Made by a program: the position numbers and the translations under genes. 64,000 bases of DNA, from assembly GCF_019578655.1 (NCBI RefSeq), contig NC_063259.1, positions 2,840,001 through 2,904,000 of the forward strand. The letters are read 5' to 3'. This document shows, in pieces, positions 22,703 to 34,432 of the stretch. A model generated the notes under the pieces. The model had not been told where the DNA came from, did not search any database, and saw only the letters and a list, made by a program, of their open reading frames with translations. Within the stretch, counting starts at the first letter, position 1. Every line of letters starts with the position of its first letter. The stretch is from Ricinus communis (taxonomy: Eukaryota > Streptophyta > Magnoliopsida > Malpighiales > Euphorbiaceae).

Positions 22703-24262
22703 TGATGAGCATAGTTTTACACATATTTGCTTGCATATTATTGCGTATGTTCTTAGCAATTATTATGCTTTTATTCCCAGATCACCCGTGTTTTGTGTTC
22801 TTTCGCATTTCAGGAACATTTATAGGACCATCATCGGTGTTTAAGCAATTATAGATCAATATGTGCGGAAACGGATGAGAATTCATCAAGATCGGACAAG
22901 AGCCCGCAATGCATACATTGAGCACGGCCTGGACTCTAGCCGTGCTCAACCATTGGCTTTGATTCTTCAACGAGAATAGAAGCGAGTCGCTTCCGGCTTG
23001 GCAAGACCAGAAACAAACCAGGCCATTGCGAAATTGGCACTTTGGGTATGGTTTCCGTAGCCACCACAGCCTTCAGCACGGTCCGTGGTGGCCAACACGG
23101 GGAGTAACACGGCCCGTGGTGGCCAACATGAAGCAACCTGCAGTGGTGAAACCCTACTTAGTGAGATCCACGGTTCGGCCGGCTGGACTTGGTACATCTT
23201 TGACGGCCTTGACCACGGCCGTGCTGAGTTAAATATATAAGAAAAATGAATTTTTCTTAGAGAAAGAGGGGAAGGAGTGACATAGAGCCCTGGCGGCTGG
23301 TTCGGTTTCTGCACAGTATTGAGTGCGAGAGAGAGTTGCAGTGAGTAAGAATCCCGGAATCGCAAGGTTCCGAGTGCAAAACAGTAGTGGAGCAATTCAA
23401 GAGGCTGTTTGGGAGATTAATCAAAGTGTAGATCCAGATTTGGAGCTGTTCATCCAATTCGAGAGAAAAGGGTGTACATGTTTTATTTTCATTATTCTTT
23501 CATTCTAATTGATTTCCTAGATTGTTTTAAACATGATCATGTTTAGCTAGACTGATTTAATCCATTGGGATTTCTTTACTATGTTGGCTTGATATTATAT
23601 TGTTGGATTGTTTGAGTTGGTTTTGTATTCTTCTTGTTTTCAGTATTAATAAGATAATGCATTATTCATGAGACGTTGTGAATTGTGATGTTTAGATTGC
23701 TTTATGAGATTGAGAAATCTGTTTGGCAATTGGAATTTTGAATAGTAAGAACTGGCTAATAATCGCTTAGAGATAAGGATAATTAACTAGCCGGATTAAG
23801 AATTAACAAAGCTTAATAGAGGCGGATTAAAGCTTAATGCTAATTTAAGAATCAATCGTTAGGAAGAGATTCTAACTTTAGGTTATTAGGTTTAGGAATT
23901 TATGTTATCTCGAGAAAGAAACCGAATTCGGTTAAGAATTCGTTCACGGGTAGCATAATTAGACTCACCGATCCTTTATCTTTTGTTTGGTTGCCAACTA
24001 GTTTAGATTCCCTTTTGGGTTTGTCTTCTTGTCTTGATTATTTCATTTATCAATTACTCCTGCATCTCCCTCAGAACTTAGCTTGTAGTTAATAGTTAGT
24101 TTAGAAATTATTCATCATCCATTTTAGGTTAATATAACAAAGAACAAATAAGTAACTCTGGGCTTTCGCTTTCCCGAGGAATACGACCTTGATACTCGCC
24201 ATTAGTGCTAGACTGCATCGATAGGTACACTGCCTTAGATTGTAACTGACACGATTTAGCCT
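22703..24262 (+). repeat. 3' LTR of element B, about 110 bp longer than its 5' LTR
   Basis: It starts TGATGAGCATAG. Relative to the 5' LTR it carries a block of about 62 bp at 22968-23029 (with GAAGCGAGTCGCTTC, an odd palindrome) and further extra or replaced sequence at about 23117-23220. All differences of this kind lie in U3. The last 3-4 bases are missing or replaced at the host junction. Confidence 0.85.
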
Positions 24263-26787
24263 ACCAATGCTGAAAACATCCCTTCTATATCCTTTTTTGT
24301 CTCATCATAGGCTCTTATGACCATATATGATGGTTTTAGGTCCTTCACAGTCATTCCCAATTTAGGGAGTATGTGAGATGGACACACATTGATAACTGAC
24401 CTGTCATAACCATCACACAGGGGGTTCTCTTCCCTTACACCTCTACTGCTATGTAAAGGGCCTTGTTATGGTCTCTTCTCTCAAGTGGTAGGTACTCATC
24501 CGAGAAGGTGATTATCCTAGTGGTTTTGTCAGTTACCTTTTTGATAATTTCCTTAGGGGTAACTGTTGTGCTGACACTTGTACTAGATAAGGCCTGGATC
24601 AGAGCCTTTCTGCGGTCTGATGAATGCATCGGTAGCTCCTAAACAACAATTATCTTTTTGTCCTTCCTCCATTATTCTAGCACGACATCCTCGTCTTCTT
24701 AGGTGCTTGCTTCTCTTGCTTTAGCTCTTGTACCCCGGCTTCCTTACCCTTACCTGTTGGCTTAGTCTTGGAATCACTGTCTACCTAGATGTCATTGGCC
24801 TCGATATCTTGAACCGCATACTCATCCCTAAAATTATACCAGATGTCGATAGCCATTATTGACTTCTTTTCCCCCTCTTTCTAAACCTCCAAGAGACAAG
24901 GCTCACAAGCGGCTTGATTGTCATCTGATCCCCAACCACTTAGTACAATTTCCTCAATCTGAATATTAACCGAGGGTTGCCTTAAGTATCGGACCCTAAA
25001 ATCATATTTGCCTGAGGGCTGTCCAAGCAGGTTTTCATACTCATATCGAGGAGGTTGCTCAACCTACGATTCTCCAAAGTCGATTAAGTCTTGGATCTCG
25101 TGCTCGAGATGGTTGCACTAGTCCGTCACATGTCCAAAAGCCTGACGATACTCACAATATTGACCATTTTGAGGCTTAGGACTATCTTTCGATGATTAGG
25201 GCTTAAGCTTCCCGCTCCATTTTAATTATCGAAACACCATGGATAGTGATGCCTCCAGCTTGGTGACAGTTTTTTATGGGCTTTTTGGCTCAATTGCTAG
25301 CTCGGTTTGGGGTAGTTTTGTGAAAGAGTTTGGATGAACGAGCTTTATGACGTAAGGGGTTCATAGGCACTTAGTTCGGGGGTGGTGTGTTTATATAGCT
25401 GGGTAAGGGGTTCCTTCTAGTGCTACGCTGGTCTAGATCAGTGAGCTCTCTGACGTCGATAAGGTGGATTTCATGCATCAGCTAGGTGCAGTTATCAGTA
25501 TGCTGGCCAGGTGCTTGGTGGAATTTGCTGTAAGTGTTGGGCTTATATCCGGGTGCGTTTTAGTTCGATGGGTTCTTTAGGGTGGTAGGTTGGAGCATAC
25601 CATTCAAAACCAATCTTTTAAAGATCTTAGAGAGAGGTTGGTTGAAGTTAGAAAAATTCCTCGGTTGCTACACAACCTTCACATTTAGGGTCCTACTCCT
25701 TCTAGCCTGGTAGTTTGCCCTTTCGCCAGTTCTCACGATCTTTCTCTTGTCATTCTTTATTGACATGCAGCCCATCATCATACAGATCAATGAAGGTCTT
25801 CAAGTTCATCATTTGCAACCTTTCAACCCATCCAGGAATAATATTTCAGACCACCATACAAACCTGGTTCTTTTCAGAAGGCTTATTCTTCATCAAGCTA
25901 GCCTTATTCCTTCATCTGGATAGGAAATCAGAGACATACTCATTTGGCTTCTGCTTAGTGGATTCAAGATCCCTGATTAACACTTCCAAATGAGTGTTAT
26001 AGTCATACTGCTTGACAAAGGAATTGCACAAATCACGCCACTTGGTTTTGGCGAATTTCTGTAGACCATGGTACTAATTGACTACGGGTCCTTCCAATGA
26101 TAACATAAATAGCTTAACAATCTAGGTCCTGCTCAGTTAAGTAGTTCCCATGATGGTCACATACTTTTTCAGATGAACTTTTAGGTCACTAGTCCTGTTG
26201 AATTTGTTCATCACGGGCATCTAGAACTTTCACAGGCAGCTTGTCTTCTTCTGTCAATACTAGCTCTTGGAAATCATAGGTTGGCTCTAAACCTTTGATT
26301 TTTAGCATAAACCTTTGATTTCTAGCATACCTTGCATCTTGTCAAGCCGAGCACTCAATCCACTCATAACTTTATTGGTGGCAAGAGCAATCTCTCTCTT
26401 AGCCTGGTCAAGCATGAATTTATCGAAATCTAAAAAGTTTTGAGGCACTCTCCTTCTAGCTGTGTCTTCGGCATTGATATTGGCATTAACATTAGCTGGG
26501 ATATTAGTGGTAGCTGTAGTGGCAACAACAATGTCAGCGGCAACCACAGCCGGGTCAATAACAATAGGAGCATTAGCCGGTGTAATTGGAGAAACATGTG
26601 GGGCTTGGTTTGCAGCCAGCTCAGCCAAGAGTTATTGAAGTTCCTTCCGAATCACACCTTTCAAGTCTTTGATTACAACACTCTTAAGGATCTCGACATC
26701 TTATTTATTAGCTCTTTCATTAGCCATCTCTTATTGGCGTCTCAATCTTTCTAAGTGCTCTAACACAGTTCTGATCCTTGGAGGCAT
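24263..26787 (-). pseudogene. Tat-2 gag and protease N-terminal part
   Basis: Read on the reverse strand from ATG at 26787. The N-terminus starts MPPRIRTVLEHLERL; a 108-codon frame (26302-26628) is Ala/Thr-rich and ends in a helical ARLDKMQGML segment. Further down the core matches the retrotransposon gag family: WRDLCNSFVKQYDYNT, LEVLIRDLESTKQKPNEYV, and NIIPGWVERLQMMN (about 26040-25800), interrupted by stops. The zinc-like CEYRQAFGHVTD*C motif is near 25170-25110, with TAG where Tat-1 has CAG. The protease lead-in TRIITFSDEYLPLERRDHNK is at 24460-24530. Gag, protease and spacing are those of Tat/Ogre elements. The frame is broken many times. Confidence 0.8.
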
Positions 26788-27472
26788 GGCACTCTTTTCA
26801 ACCTGCCACTATCTTGCCTCTTCCAAGCCATAGGAGAGTCTATATGGCTAAAAAAGAAAAGGTTAGTATAATGCATGCGATGCATGGAATGCATGATGCA
26901 CATGCTATGCATAAGGACAAAAGGAAAAAGGTTAACAAAGACACATACAGAGTAGTATACAATTCATCCTTCCAACCTTATTACTCATGCACACGGCTTG
27001 TAGTGAATCTTTCTTCCCTAGGATTTATGGCTTGGGCTTTCTATAACAGGGGATAGTAGGCTCGATGCCTATGCCATAAACCCTCAAAGCAGATTTAAAT
27101 CAAACAAGGTGATGTTTCTCAGTGTAAGCAATAAAAGCCTGCATATTTTGGATCTAGAGCCTAGGTCCACAGTTGGGCCAAGGCCTTTGAATATTTGGGC
27201 TTAAGGATACTTACAAGGGAAAACATCTCATATAGCAAGCAACAGGGTTCCTAAAGGTGATTACTACGGTCATATCATAGGCTGAGTCTTGGGTAAGGAT
27301 AAAAGGCTTTCACAAGTAAAAAGTGTTCTTCATTGGCTCGTCTCCCACTCAAGGGTCTATGCGATAAAGGAAATACACTCATTACTTATGAATGATGGTA
27401 GCCAATGTCGCAATTCTAGGATTCGAGTGGAACTACAGAACCACTAGCCGACACTATTAGGGCTATAGGGAC
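26788..27472 (-). other. 5' leader of Tat-2 (part), with an ATGCAT cluster
   Basis: The stretch lies between the gag ATG and element C, and continues after C (33394-33515) to the Tat-2 primer site, giving a leader of roughly 0.8 kb. At about 26870-26912 there are five ATGCAT/CATGCA palindromes within about 45 bp. No gene is seen. Confidence 0.6.
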
Positions 27473-28936
27473 TGATGTGCATAGTTTTACACATATTTGC
27501 TTGCATATTATTGTGTATTTTCTTAGCAATTATTGTGCTTTTATTCCAAGATCACTCGTGTTTTGTGCTCTTTTGCATTTCAGGAGAATTTATCGGACCA
27601 TCATCAGGGTTTGAGCAATTATAGATCAATACGTGCGAAAATGGACAGGAATTCATCAAAATTGGACAAGGGCTCGCATGTCAAACATTGAGCACGGGCT
27701 AGGTCAAGGCCATGCCTGGACTCTGGCCGTGACCAACCATTAGCCTTTGATCCTCCAATATGGCATTTTGGGCACGGTTTCAGAGGCTGTCACGGCCTCT
27801 AGCACAGCCCATGGTGGCTCAGCACCAATGGCGGCACGGCTAGGAAGAAAACCTAACTTGCGAGATCCGAAGGTTCAGCACGGCCTGGACTCCGGCCGTG
27901 TTGGGACAATTATATAAGGAAAGCAATTTCTTGAGCTAGGGCAAGCAAGGCAGGAGGATAATTTTTGTGACTAGTTTGGTTTCTATGGAGTACTGAGTTC
28001 GAGAGAGACTTGTAGAGAGTGAGAACCCTAAAATCGCAAGGTTTCGAGTGCAAAACAGTAGTGGAGCAAATCGGGAGGCAATAGGGGAGATCAATCGTAG
28101 TGCAAATTCAGATTTGGAGCTGTTCATCCAATTCGAGAGAAAAGGGTGCACATGTTTCATTTTCGTTATTCTTTCATTGTAATTGATTTCCTAGTTGTTT
28201 TAAACATGAACATGTGTAGCTAGATCGATTAAATTCGTTGGGATTTCTTTACTATTTTGGCTTAATATTAAATTGTTGGATTGTTTGAGTTTATTTTGTA
28301 TCCTTCTTGCTTTCAGTATTAATAAGATAATGCATTATTCATGAGACGTTGTGAATTGTGGTGTTTAGATTGCTTTGTGTGATTGAGAAGTCCATTTGGT
28401 AATTAGAATTTTAAATAGCAAGAACTGGTTAATAATCACTTAGAGATAAGGATAATTAACTAGTCGGATTAAGAATTAACAAAGCTTAATAGAGGCGGAT
28501 TAAAGCTTAAAGCTAATTTAAGAATCAATCATTAGGAAGAGATTCCAACTTTAGGTTCTTGAGTTTAGAAATTCGGTTATCGAGAGAGAAAAATCGAATT
28601 CAATTAACAATTCATCTAAGGGTAGCATAATTAGACTCATCAATCTGTTATCTTTTGTTTGATTGCCAACTAGTCTAGGTTCCCTTTGGGTTTGCTTTCT
28701 TGTCTTGGTTGTTTCATTTATCCATTCATTCCTACATCTCACTTAGAACTCAGCTTGTAGTTATTAGGAAATTTTGAAATTATTTATCATTAATTTTAGG
28801 TTAATATAATAGAGAACAAAGTAGTAACTCTAGGCTTTCACTTTCCCGAGGGATACGACTTTGATACTCGCCATTAGTGCTAGATTGCATCGATAGGTTC
28901 ACTGCCTTAGATTGTAGTTGCATAAAAAGCCTATCA
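27473..28936 (+). repeat. 5' LTR of element C
   Basis: Its U3 is closely related to that of B (GAGCACGGGC and GGCACGGTTTC motifs). The TATA box TATATAAGG is at 27911. It shares R-U5 and the terminal GCCTATCA with A and B. Confidence 0.9.
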
Positions 28937-28942
28937 AGTTTT

Positions 28943-28960
28943 TGGCGCCGTTGCCGGGGA
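28943..28960 (+). other. Primer-binding site of element C (tRNA-Asp type)
   Basis: TGGCGCCGTTGCCGGGGA, identical to that of A and 6 nt after the LTR. Confidence 0.9.
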
Positions 28961-29088
28961 ATGTTTGAAAACTAGAGTGAAATTTGCTATTTGTTACTTT
29001 AGCCATTATTTATTTATTTAATTTTATTTTTATACATATTTATTTAGTTTAAGTTCATGATTCAGGTAGTGAATGATAAAGGGGTTCA

Positions 29089-30310
29089 ATGCTAAATTCA
29101 AGCTCTTTGTATGACGCGTTGGAGAATGGGATCAGGAACTAAGAGAGTGCTATAAATGGGGATACCTGTGCAGCCTTAGCAGCTCGAGTGGAATTGTTTT
29201 GCAGGGCTACCGATCAACTCTCCACTCCTATTCTTTCATCTCAAGATTTTTATGAAATTTGTTGTGGTTTACATTTGAGTAATGATTGTCTATTGTGCAG
29301 TGATTTTGCTCATTGTTCTTATAACTTTGAACAGGTGAATTATACGGGAAACTGGCTAAATAACTCGTATGAAAGCACCTACAATCAAGAATGGAGCACT
29401 CATTCACCCTTTAGATGGAGCTTAGATGGCCAAGAACCACCAGGATTTCAACAACTACATCAGTAGCCTAGTCTTGCACCTTCAACTCAAGATGAAGAGT
29501 TAGTTTCAGAGGAGCTGATGATGAGGTTCTTTACAAGTCTTGAGGATAGATTCCAACAAACAGAGAGGGTACTTGAAAGTCAACAAGCCTCGACTGAGAA
29601 CATAGAGCATCAAGTAGGCTTGATCTTCAAGTTACTAGCTTCAGAACAATTGGGAACTCCATCAAACACTACTGAATCCGAGGAACATTTGAGCGTCGCC
29701 ACTTTGCATTCAGGTGAGAATTTTTCTAGTTTATCTACTATGTTTGACGATGATGCTTATGTGCAGGAGGACTCCTTGAACATGGAGATAGAACTAGAAA
29801 AGGAAGAGGCAAACATGATTCCTTTGAAAGACTACCAACGGGGAGCGTCTGATTGATGATCTTTGAGTTGCGATTACATGAATTTTTGGTGGATTTTCCA
29901 CAAGTCCCTTCGATGATGGAAGATGAGCACTAGTTATCCAATGAAGAAGTCTTGGAGCAGCTCGAGTTTCTTCTAGCAAGTGAACCAAGCCAAGGACTGT
30001 AGAAAACCATTGACATTCCTGAAGAAGTTGCCCAACCGTTGATCCTTCCAATTACTGAAACTTCAACTTTCAAATTGGAAGAGCCCCTAGAGCATCATGA
30101 CTACGTGCAACTATATGAGGAGCGAGTTTTACCCATAATATTGGCAGCTTACTTGACAGTCGAGAGGAGGAAATTGACAATTATCCCTCTAAGCGGATAC
30201 TTAAAACCATTTGTTTGGAAGAAGGATGGATGGTCGTCGATCACACCCGTTTGCTTTTCACCATGAATCCAGCTAAGAAGACTCATCACATAAAAAAGAA
30301 GCGCTTTTGA
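29089..30310 (+). pseudogene. Abridged Athila gag and pre-RT linker, element C
   Basis: It has the same module as A and B. Segments are at 29188-29466 (knuckle region, YEICCGLHLSNDC), 29518-29856 (helical QASTENIEHQVGLIFKLLASEQ, then TLHSGENFSSLS and the acidic linker) and 30039-30266 (LEEPLEHHDYVQLYEERVLPIILAAYL). They are separated by stops and frame breaks: a TAG at 29466, a break near 29850, and a TAG in GLQ/* near 30000. The N-terminal gag domain, protease core and RT are missing, as in A and B. Confidence 0.75.
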
Positions 30311-32089
30311 GAGGCACCCCAAATTTTATTTTTCATTTTTAATATTCTAATCTTTCATTTTGAAACATTTTATTAGTTTTAGTTTTCATATTTTATTTAA
30401 TTTTTATTTTCAGTTTCGATTTTATTTCCTTTATTTTATTATTCTCAGCTTCTACCGAGGACGCATTGAATTTCCACTACACCAGCCTCAGCGGATGATC
30501 AGGGCAGTCCCCTAGATCTTTTCTTTTTGCATTTATTTACTTTATGTTTCATACATGTCATGCACTTGGATTGTATTTCCTTTGTTTCTCTTAGTTGAAC
30601 ATCCCATGCGAGGTATCCATAACGCTTTACACTGAGGACAGTGTGTTCTTCAAGTGTGGGGTGGTTATGGGTAAACCTTATAATCTTTCTCTCTCCTATG
30701 GTTTTTAGATATATCTGAAATTGCTATCACTAAGTGTTGTGTATTGTTAGGATGTTAGGACACTGTGTCTTTATGCACTTAAGTATGCTATTTTTGAGCT
30801 AATTGATGACTTGATTTATAGAATTGTAGTTACTTTTCTTTGTTGTTCGTTGTCCTTGGAAAATAATTGATGGTGTTACACATCAGCCCTGCCGGGTTAA
30901 ACCGGTGTTATTTAATTATTTTTTTGAAATTGTCAAATTTTAACTTAGAACGTTGATAATGTCATATGCATGTGTTTCTTAAGTAATGATTCAATTAATG
31001 ATGTTGCGAACCAATTGCACCTAATACCACACCTCAAAGTGAGATTTTGAGCCTGTTGAGCATTCATTATACTTATACTCTTTATATTTCTTGTTTGAGT
31101 GTGCATTGTACTTGACTTTGCTTCTAGAACTTGCTTTGTAATGCTTGTTGAAGTTACATGAATATTGTAAATACCATGAGATGATTTGGGTGATTTAGGA
31201 TTCACCACATTTGGCTAAAAGCCTACCCGCCAGTTTTGAGCCTTAACCTTTTCTTCATAATTTACACCTATACACTTCAATTATACCATTCTTTACATTT
31301 GTCTTTCCCCTACCCTTATGCTGGAATTTATTTTTGTGATTTGCTCACCCTTATATGGGATTAAAATGCCAGTTGCTATGTTGGTAAATTCACTGAGTCT
31401 TTTTGATATTTTAGATGCTCCTTCGGATCCAAACTGTATTTTTTATTCTTTATGTTTATTCAAGTTGTATGCAGCGGTTCGCTTATAAGCTACTAGTTTA
31501 TTATTCAAAAAAAAAGAAGAAGAAAATAAACAAATTCTTTAATTATTTATCTGTTTATTGGATTTAGAGCATTTGCAAGCGTTATTCTACGAAGTAAGGA
31601 TTTTAGTGAATAATTCCTTTTGTATATTAGGAATTTAATCCTTTGAGCATATATTGTTGTTTATCTCACAAATTCCAGCATTTTCACACTTCTTTCCGAA
31701 ATCTCCCTACCTTTACCTTAGCCCCATTACAACCTTGGTAAAGACCCTTTGATTTTGGTATTTACTTATTCACAATAGCGAAGATATGATTTATGAGCAA
31801 ACTTATGGTGAGCGGGTTTTTGTGCATTTTCTTTGAGGGATTTTTTTTTTCACCTTATATACACTTTGAGTGACTTGAGTGATCCCTATGAGGCATTGGT
31901 TTGTGGTGTTTATATTGAGTTGTCATTTAAGTTATTCATGCATTAATATTATTTCTATTTTCTGTTAATGATTTACAATTTGATTTATGATTGAGTATCC
32001 TTTGAGATGTGTTGAATACTATCTGGTTGTGGACTAGGGGCATAAACTGTAAGGAATTGCTGACTACATTTTTGTGAAGTGAGTTGTTA
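30311..32089 (+). other. 3' untranslated region of element C with internal AGGA hairpin
   Basis: No coding signal is seen. At 30629-30644 ACACTGAGGACAGTGT is a perfect 6-bp stem with AGGA loop, followed by AAGTGTGGGG at 30652-30661. The rest is collinear with B, including an A-rich run near 31507-31530. Confidence 0.65.
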
Positions 32090-32124
32090 ATTGCTTGAGG
32101 ACAAGCAATAGCTTAAGTGTGGGG
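32090..32124 (+). promoter_or_regulatory. 3' AGGA-loop hairpin and polypurine tract, element C
   Basis: ATTGCTTGAGGACAAGCAAT at 32090-32109 and AAGTGTGGGG at 32115-32124, five bases upstream of the 3' LTR at 32130. Confidence 0.75.
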
Positions 32125-32129
32125 TGATT

Positions 32130-33396
32130 TGATGTTCATAGTTTTACACATATTTGCTTGCATATTATCGTGTATTTTCTTAGCAATTATTGTGCTTTTA
32201 TTCCAAGATCACCAATGTTTTGTGTTCTTTTGCATTTCAGGAGAAGGGCTCTCATGTCAAACATTAAGGACGGGCTAGGTCAAGGCCGTGCTGATCTAGC
32301 CGTAACCAACCATTAGCCTTTGATCTCACATGTGGCATTTTAGGCACAGTTTCCGAGGCTGTCATGGCCTCCAACATGGCCTGTGGTGGCTCAGCACCGG
32401 CGGGGGCACGACCAGGAAGAAAACCTAACTTGCGAGATCTGAAGGTTCAGCATGGCCTGAACTTCTTCCGTGCTGGGACAATTATATACGGAAAGCGATT
32501 TCTTGAGCTAAGACAAGGAAGGCAAGAGGAGAATTTTGGCCGCTGGTTCAGTTTTTGCGGAGTATTGAGTTCGGGAGCAAATCGAGAGGCAATTGGGGAG
32601 ATCAATCGTAGTGCAAATTCAGATTTGGAGCTGTTCATCCAATTCGAGGTAAAAGGGTGTACATGTTTCATTTTCGTTATTCTTTCATTATAATTGATTT
32701 CCTAGTTGTTTTAAACATGAACATGTGTAGCTAGATCGATTAAATCCGTTGGAATTTCTTTACTATGTTGGCTTAATATTAAATTGTTGGATTGTTTGAG
32801 TTTTAGTTTTATATCCTTCTTACTTTCAGTATTAATAAGATAATACATTATTCATAAGATGTTGTGAATTGTGGTGTTTAGATTGCTTTATGTGATTGAG
32901 AAGTCCATTCGGCAATTAGAATTTTGAATAGCACGAACTGGTTAATAATCACTTAGAGATAAGGATAATTAACTAGCTGGATTAAGAATTAACAAAGCTT
33001 AATAAAGGTGGATTAAAGCTTAATGCTAATTTAAGAATCAATCGTTAGGAAGAGATTCCAACTTTAGGTTCTTGAGTTTAGGAATTCGGTTATCTCGAGA
33101 GAGAAACCGAATTCAATTAAGAATTCGCCATGGGTAGCATAATTGGACTCATTAATCTGTTATCTTTTGTTTGATTGCTAACTAGTCTAGGTTCCTTTTG
33201 GGTTTGCTTTCTTGTCTTCGTTGTTTCATTTATCCGTTCATTCCTACATCTCACTTAGAACTCAGCTTGTAGTTATTAGGAAAATTTAGAAATTATTCAT
33301 CATCCATTTTAGGTTAATATAACAGAGAACAAAGTAGTAACTCTAAGCTTTCACTTTCCCGAGGGATATGACCTTGATACTCACAATTAGTGCTAG
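32130..33396 (+). repeat. 3' LTR of element C, truncated at its 3' end
   Basis: It starts TGATGTTCATAG. Its U3 lacks a segment present in the 5' LTR near 27590-27660, and the TATA box is altered to TATATACGG (32483). It ends at GTGCTAG, where the host leader of Tat-2 begins with a shared CTAG. Confidence 0.85.
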
Positions 33397-33515
33397 CCAA
33401 CACTGTTGGGGCTATAGGGACCAATGTGTACAGTGTGTGAAAGTGTAATAATGCAAGAATAATCTATTAAATAATAATATTAAAGATAAACAAAAACTAG
33501 AATTAGCTTCTCTTA

Positions 33516-33533
33516 TCCCCAACAAAGTCGCCA
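33516..33533 (-). other. Primer-binding site of Tat-2 (tRNA-Arg type)
   Basis: The reverse strand reads TGGCGACTTTGTTGGGGA, one base after the LTR end CCACCCACA. TGGCGACTC...TGGGGA is the site typical of Tat/Ogre elements; two or three C-to-T changes are present. It fixes the orientation of Tat-2 as reverse. Confidence 0.75.
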
Positions 33534-33534
33534 T

Positions 33535-34432
33535 TGTGGGTGGTAGTTTCGAGCGCGCACCTAAGTGTCTTTAGTAACTATGACACTATAAGGCTTTTCA
33601 ACCTAATTGAGAACATGCTAACTAATCACTAAGACTAGCATAGAGATGAGAGTCACCATCTGGATAATCACCAAAACACATTTACTAATGAATAGAGTTT
33701 CTCAGATTCTATAAGGAAGCTTACGCTATAGAGTTGGGAGATGGATCCAAAAGCCAACTTTCTTATTTGTGTATATTAGTCTTTAATTCTATTGTTTAAC
33801 AAAGTATTTTGTATAAATGTAAAAAAAATTTATACACAGGCATGCCAAAAAAACACGTAATACACCTGTGTCTAGCCCATTTTATTCAAGCCCAGCCCAT
33901 GTTTAAGTTGTTGATCTAGTTTACTAACCAATTATGTGTAAGGCCCACCTAGTCTAGCTTGATTGCAAGTTATGCTCTTTGGATTCCAGCCTTTAAGCCA
34001 AATAGACTACTTATTATTAGAAGCCCGATTCATAGTGATTTCAATCCTAACTAAGTTCAAACCCTAACTAAACATGCCAAAGCCTCCTAGTCTACTTTAA
34101 TTTTAGGGTTTCAAGCCCGGTTAAGATTGATCAGCCTATAAGACTACCAAATTCATGATGGAACAATTTTTAGCCCTAAGTCTGTGTGGCCCATTTTGAT
34201 TAATCAATCATTTAATCATGTATTGAGTTAACATACAATAAACAAAAATAAACAAAACAAAGTAGAGAAGAAAAACCTAATTATACAACCTACCTGCAAC
34301 TACGATTGCAAAAATGGAAAGACCTAAAACTATATAGAGGCTGAGAATACATCAAAATACGTCAAAAATATATAAAATTTGGTGTCTGGCATGAACAGCC
34401 AATCGGCTCAATGTAGAGCTAATTGATTGGCT
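33535..34432 (-). repeat. Tat-2 5' LTR, 3' part only (left arm of inverted repeat)
   Basis: It is homologous to 2730-3620 in the same orientation. It begins at the LTR 3' terminus next to the primer site and breaks off inside the LTR near 34432, where an inverted copy starts. Confidence 0.7.

Larger units (their letters stand above)
18007..24262 (+). mobile_element. Element B: non-autonomous Athila-like retrotransposon without ATHILA ORF
   Basis: The LTRs begin TGATGAGCATAG. The 5' LTR ends in CCTATCA, while the 3' LTR reads GCCTACCA at the junction with host sequence. The PBS, abridged gag, 3' hairpin and purine tract are the same as in A. The interior is only about 3.2 kb because the ATHILA ORF segment is absent. 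There is no ordinary 5-bp target duplication; instead about 121-124 bp of Tat-2 protease is present on both sides (17883-18006 and 24263-24386). Confidence 0.9.
27473..33396 (+). mobile_element. Element C: non-autonomous Athila-like retrotransposon, 3' LTR truncated
   Basis: The 5' LTR (27473-28936) starts TGATGTGCATAG and ends GCCTATCA. The 3' LTR starts at 32130 but stops at GTGCTAG (33396), about 53 bp short of the expected terminus. The interior is collinear with B. The host sequence at 27445-27472 is repeated at 33394-33421 (28 bp, three transitions), so this is not a simple deletion after a 5-bp duplication. Confidence 0.9.
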
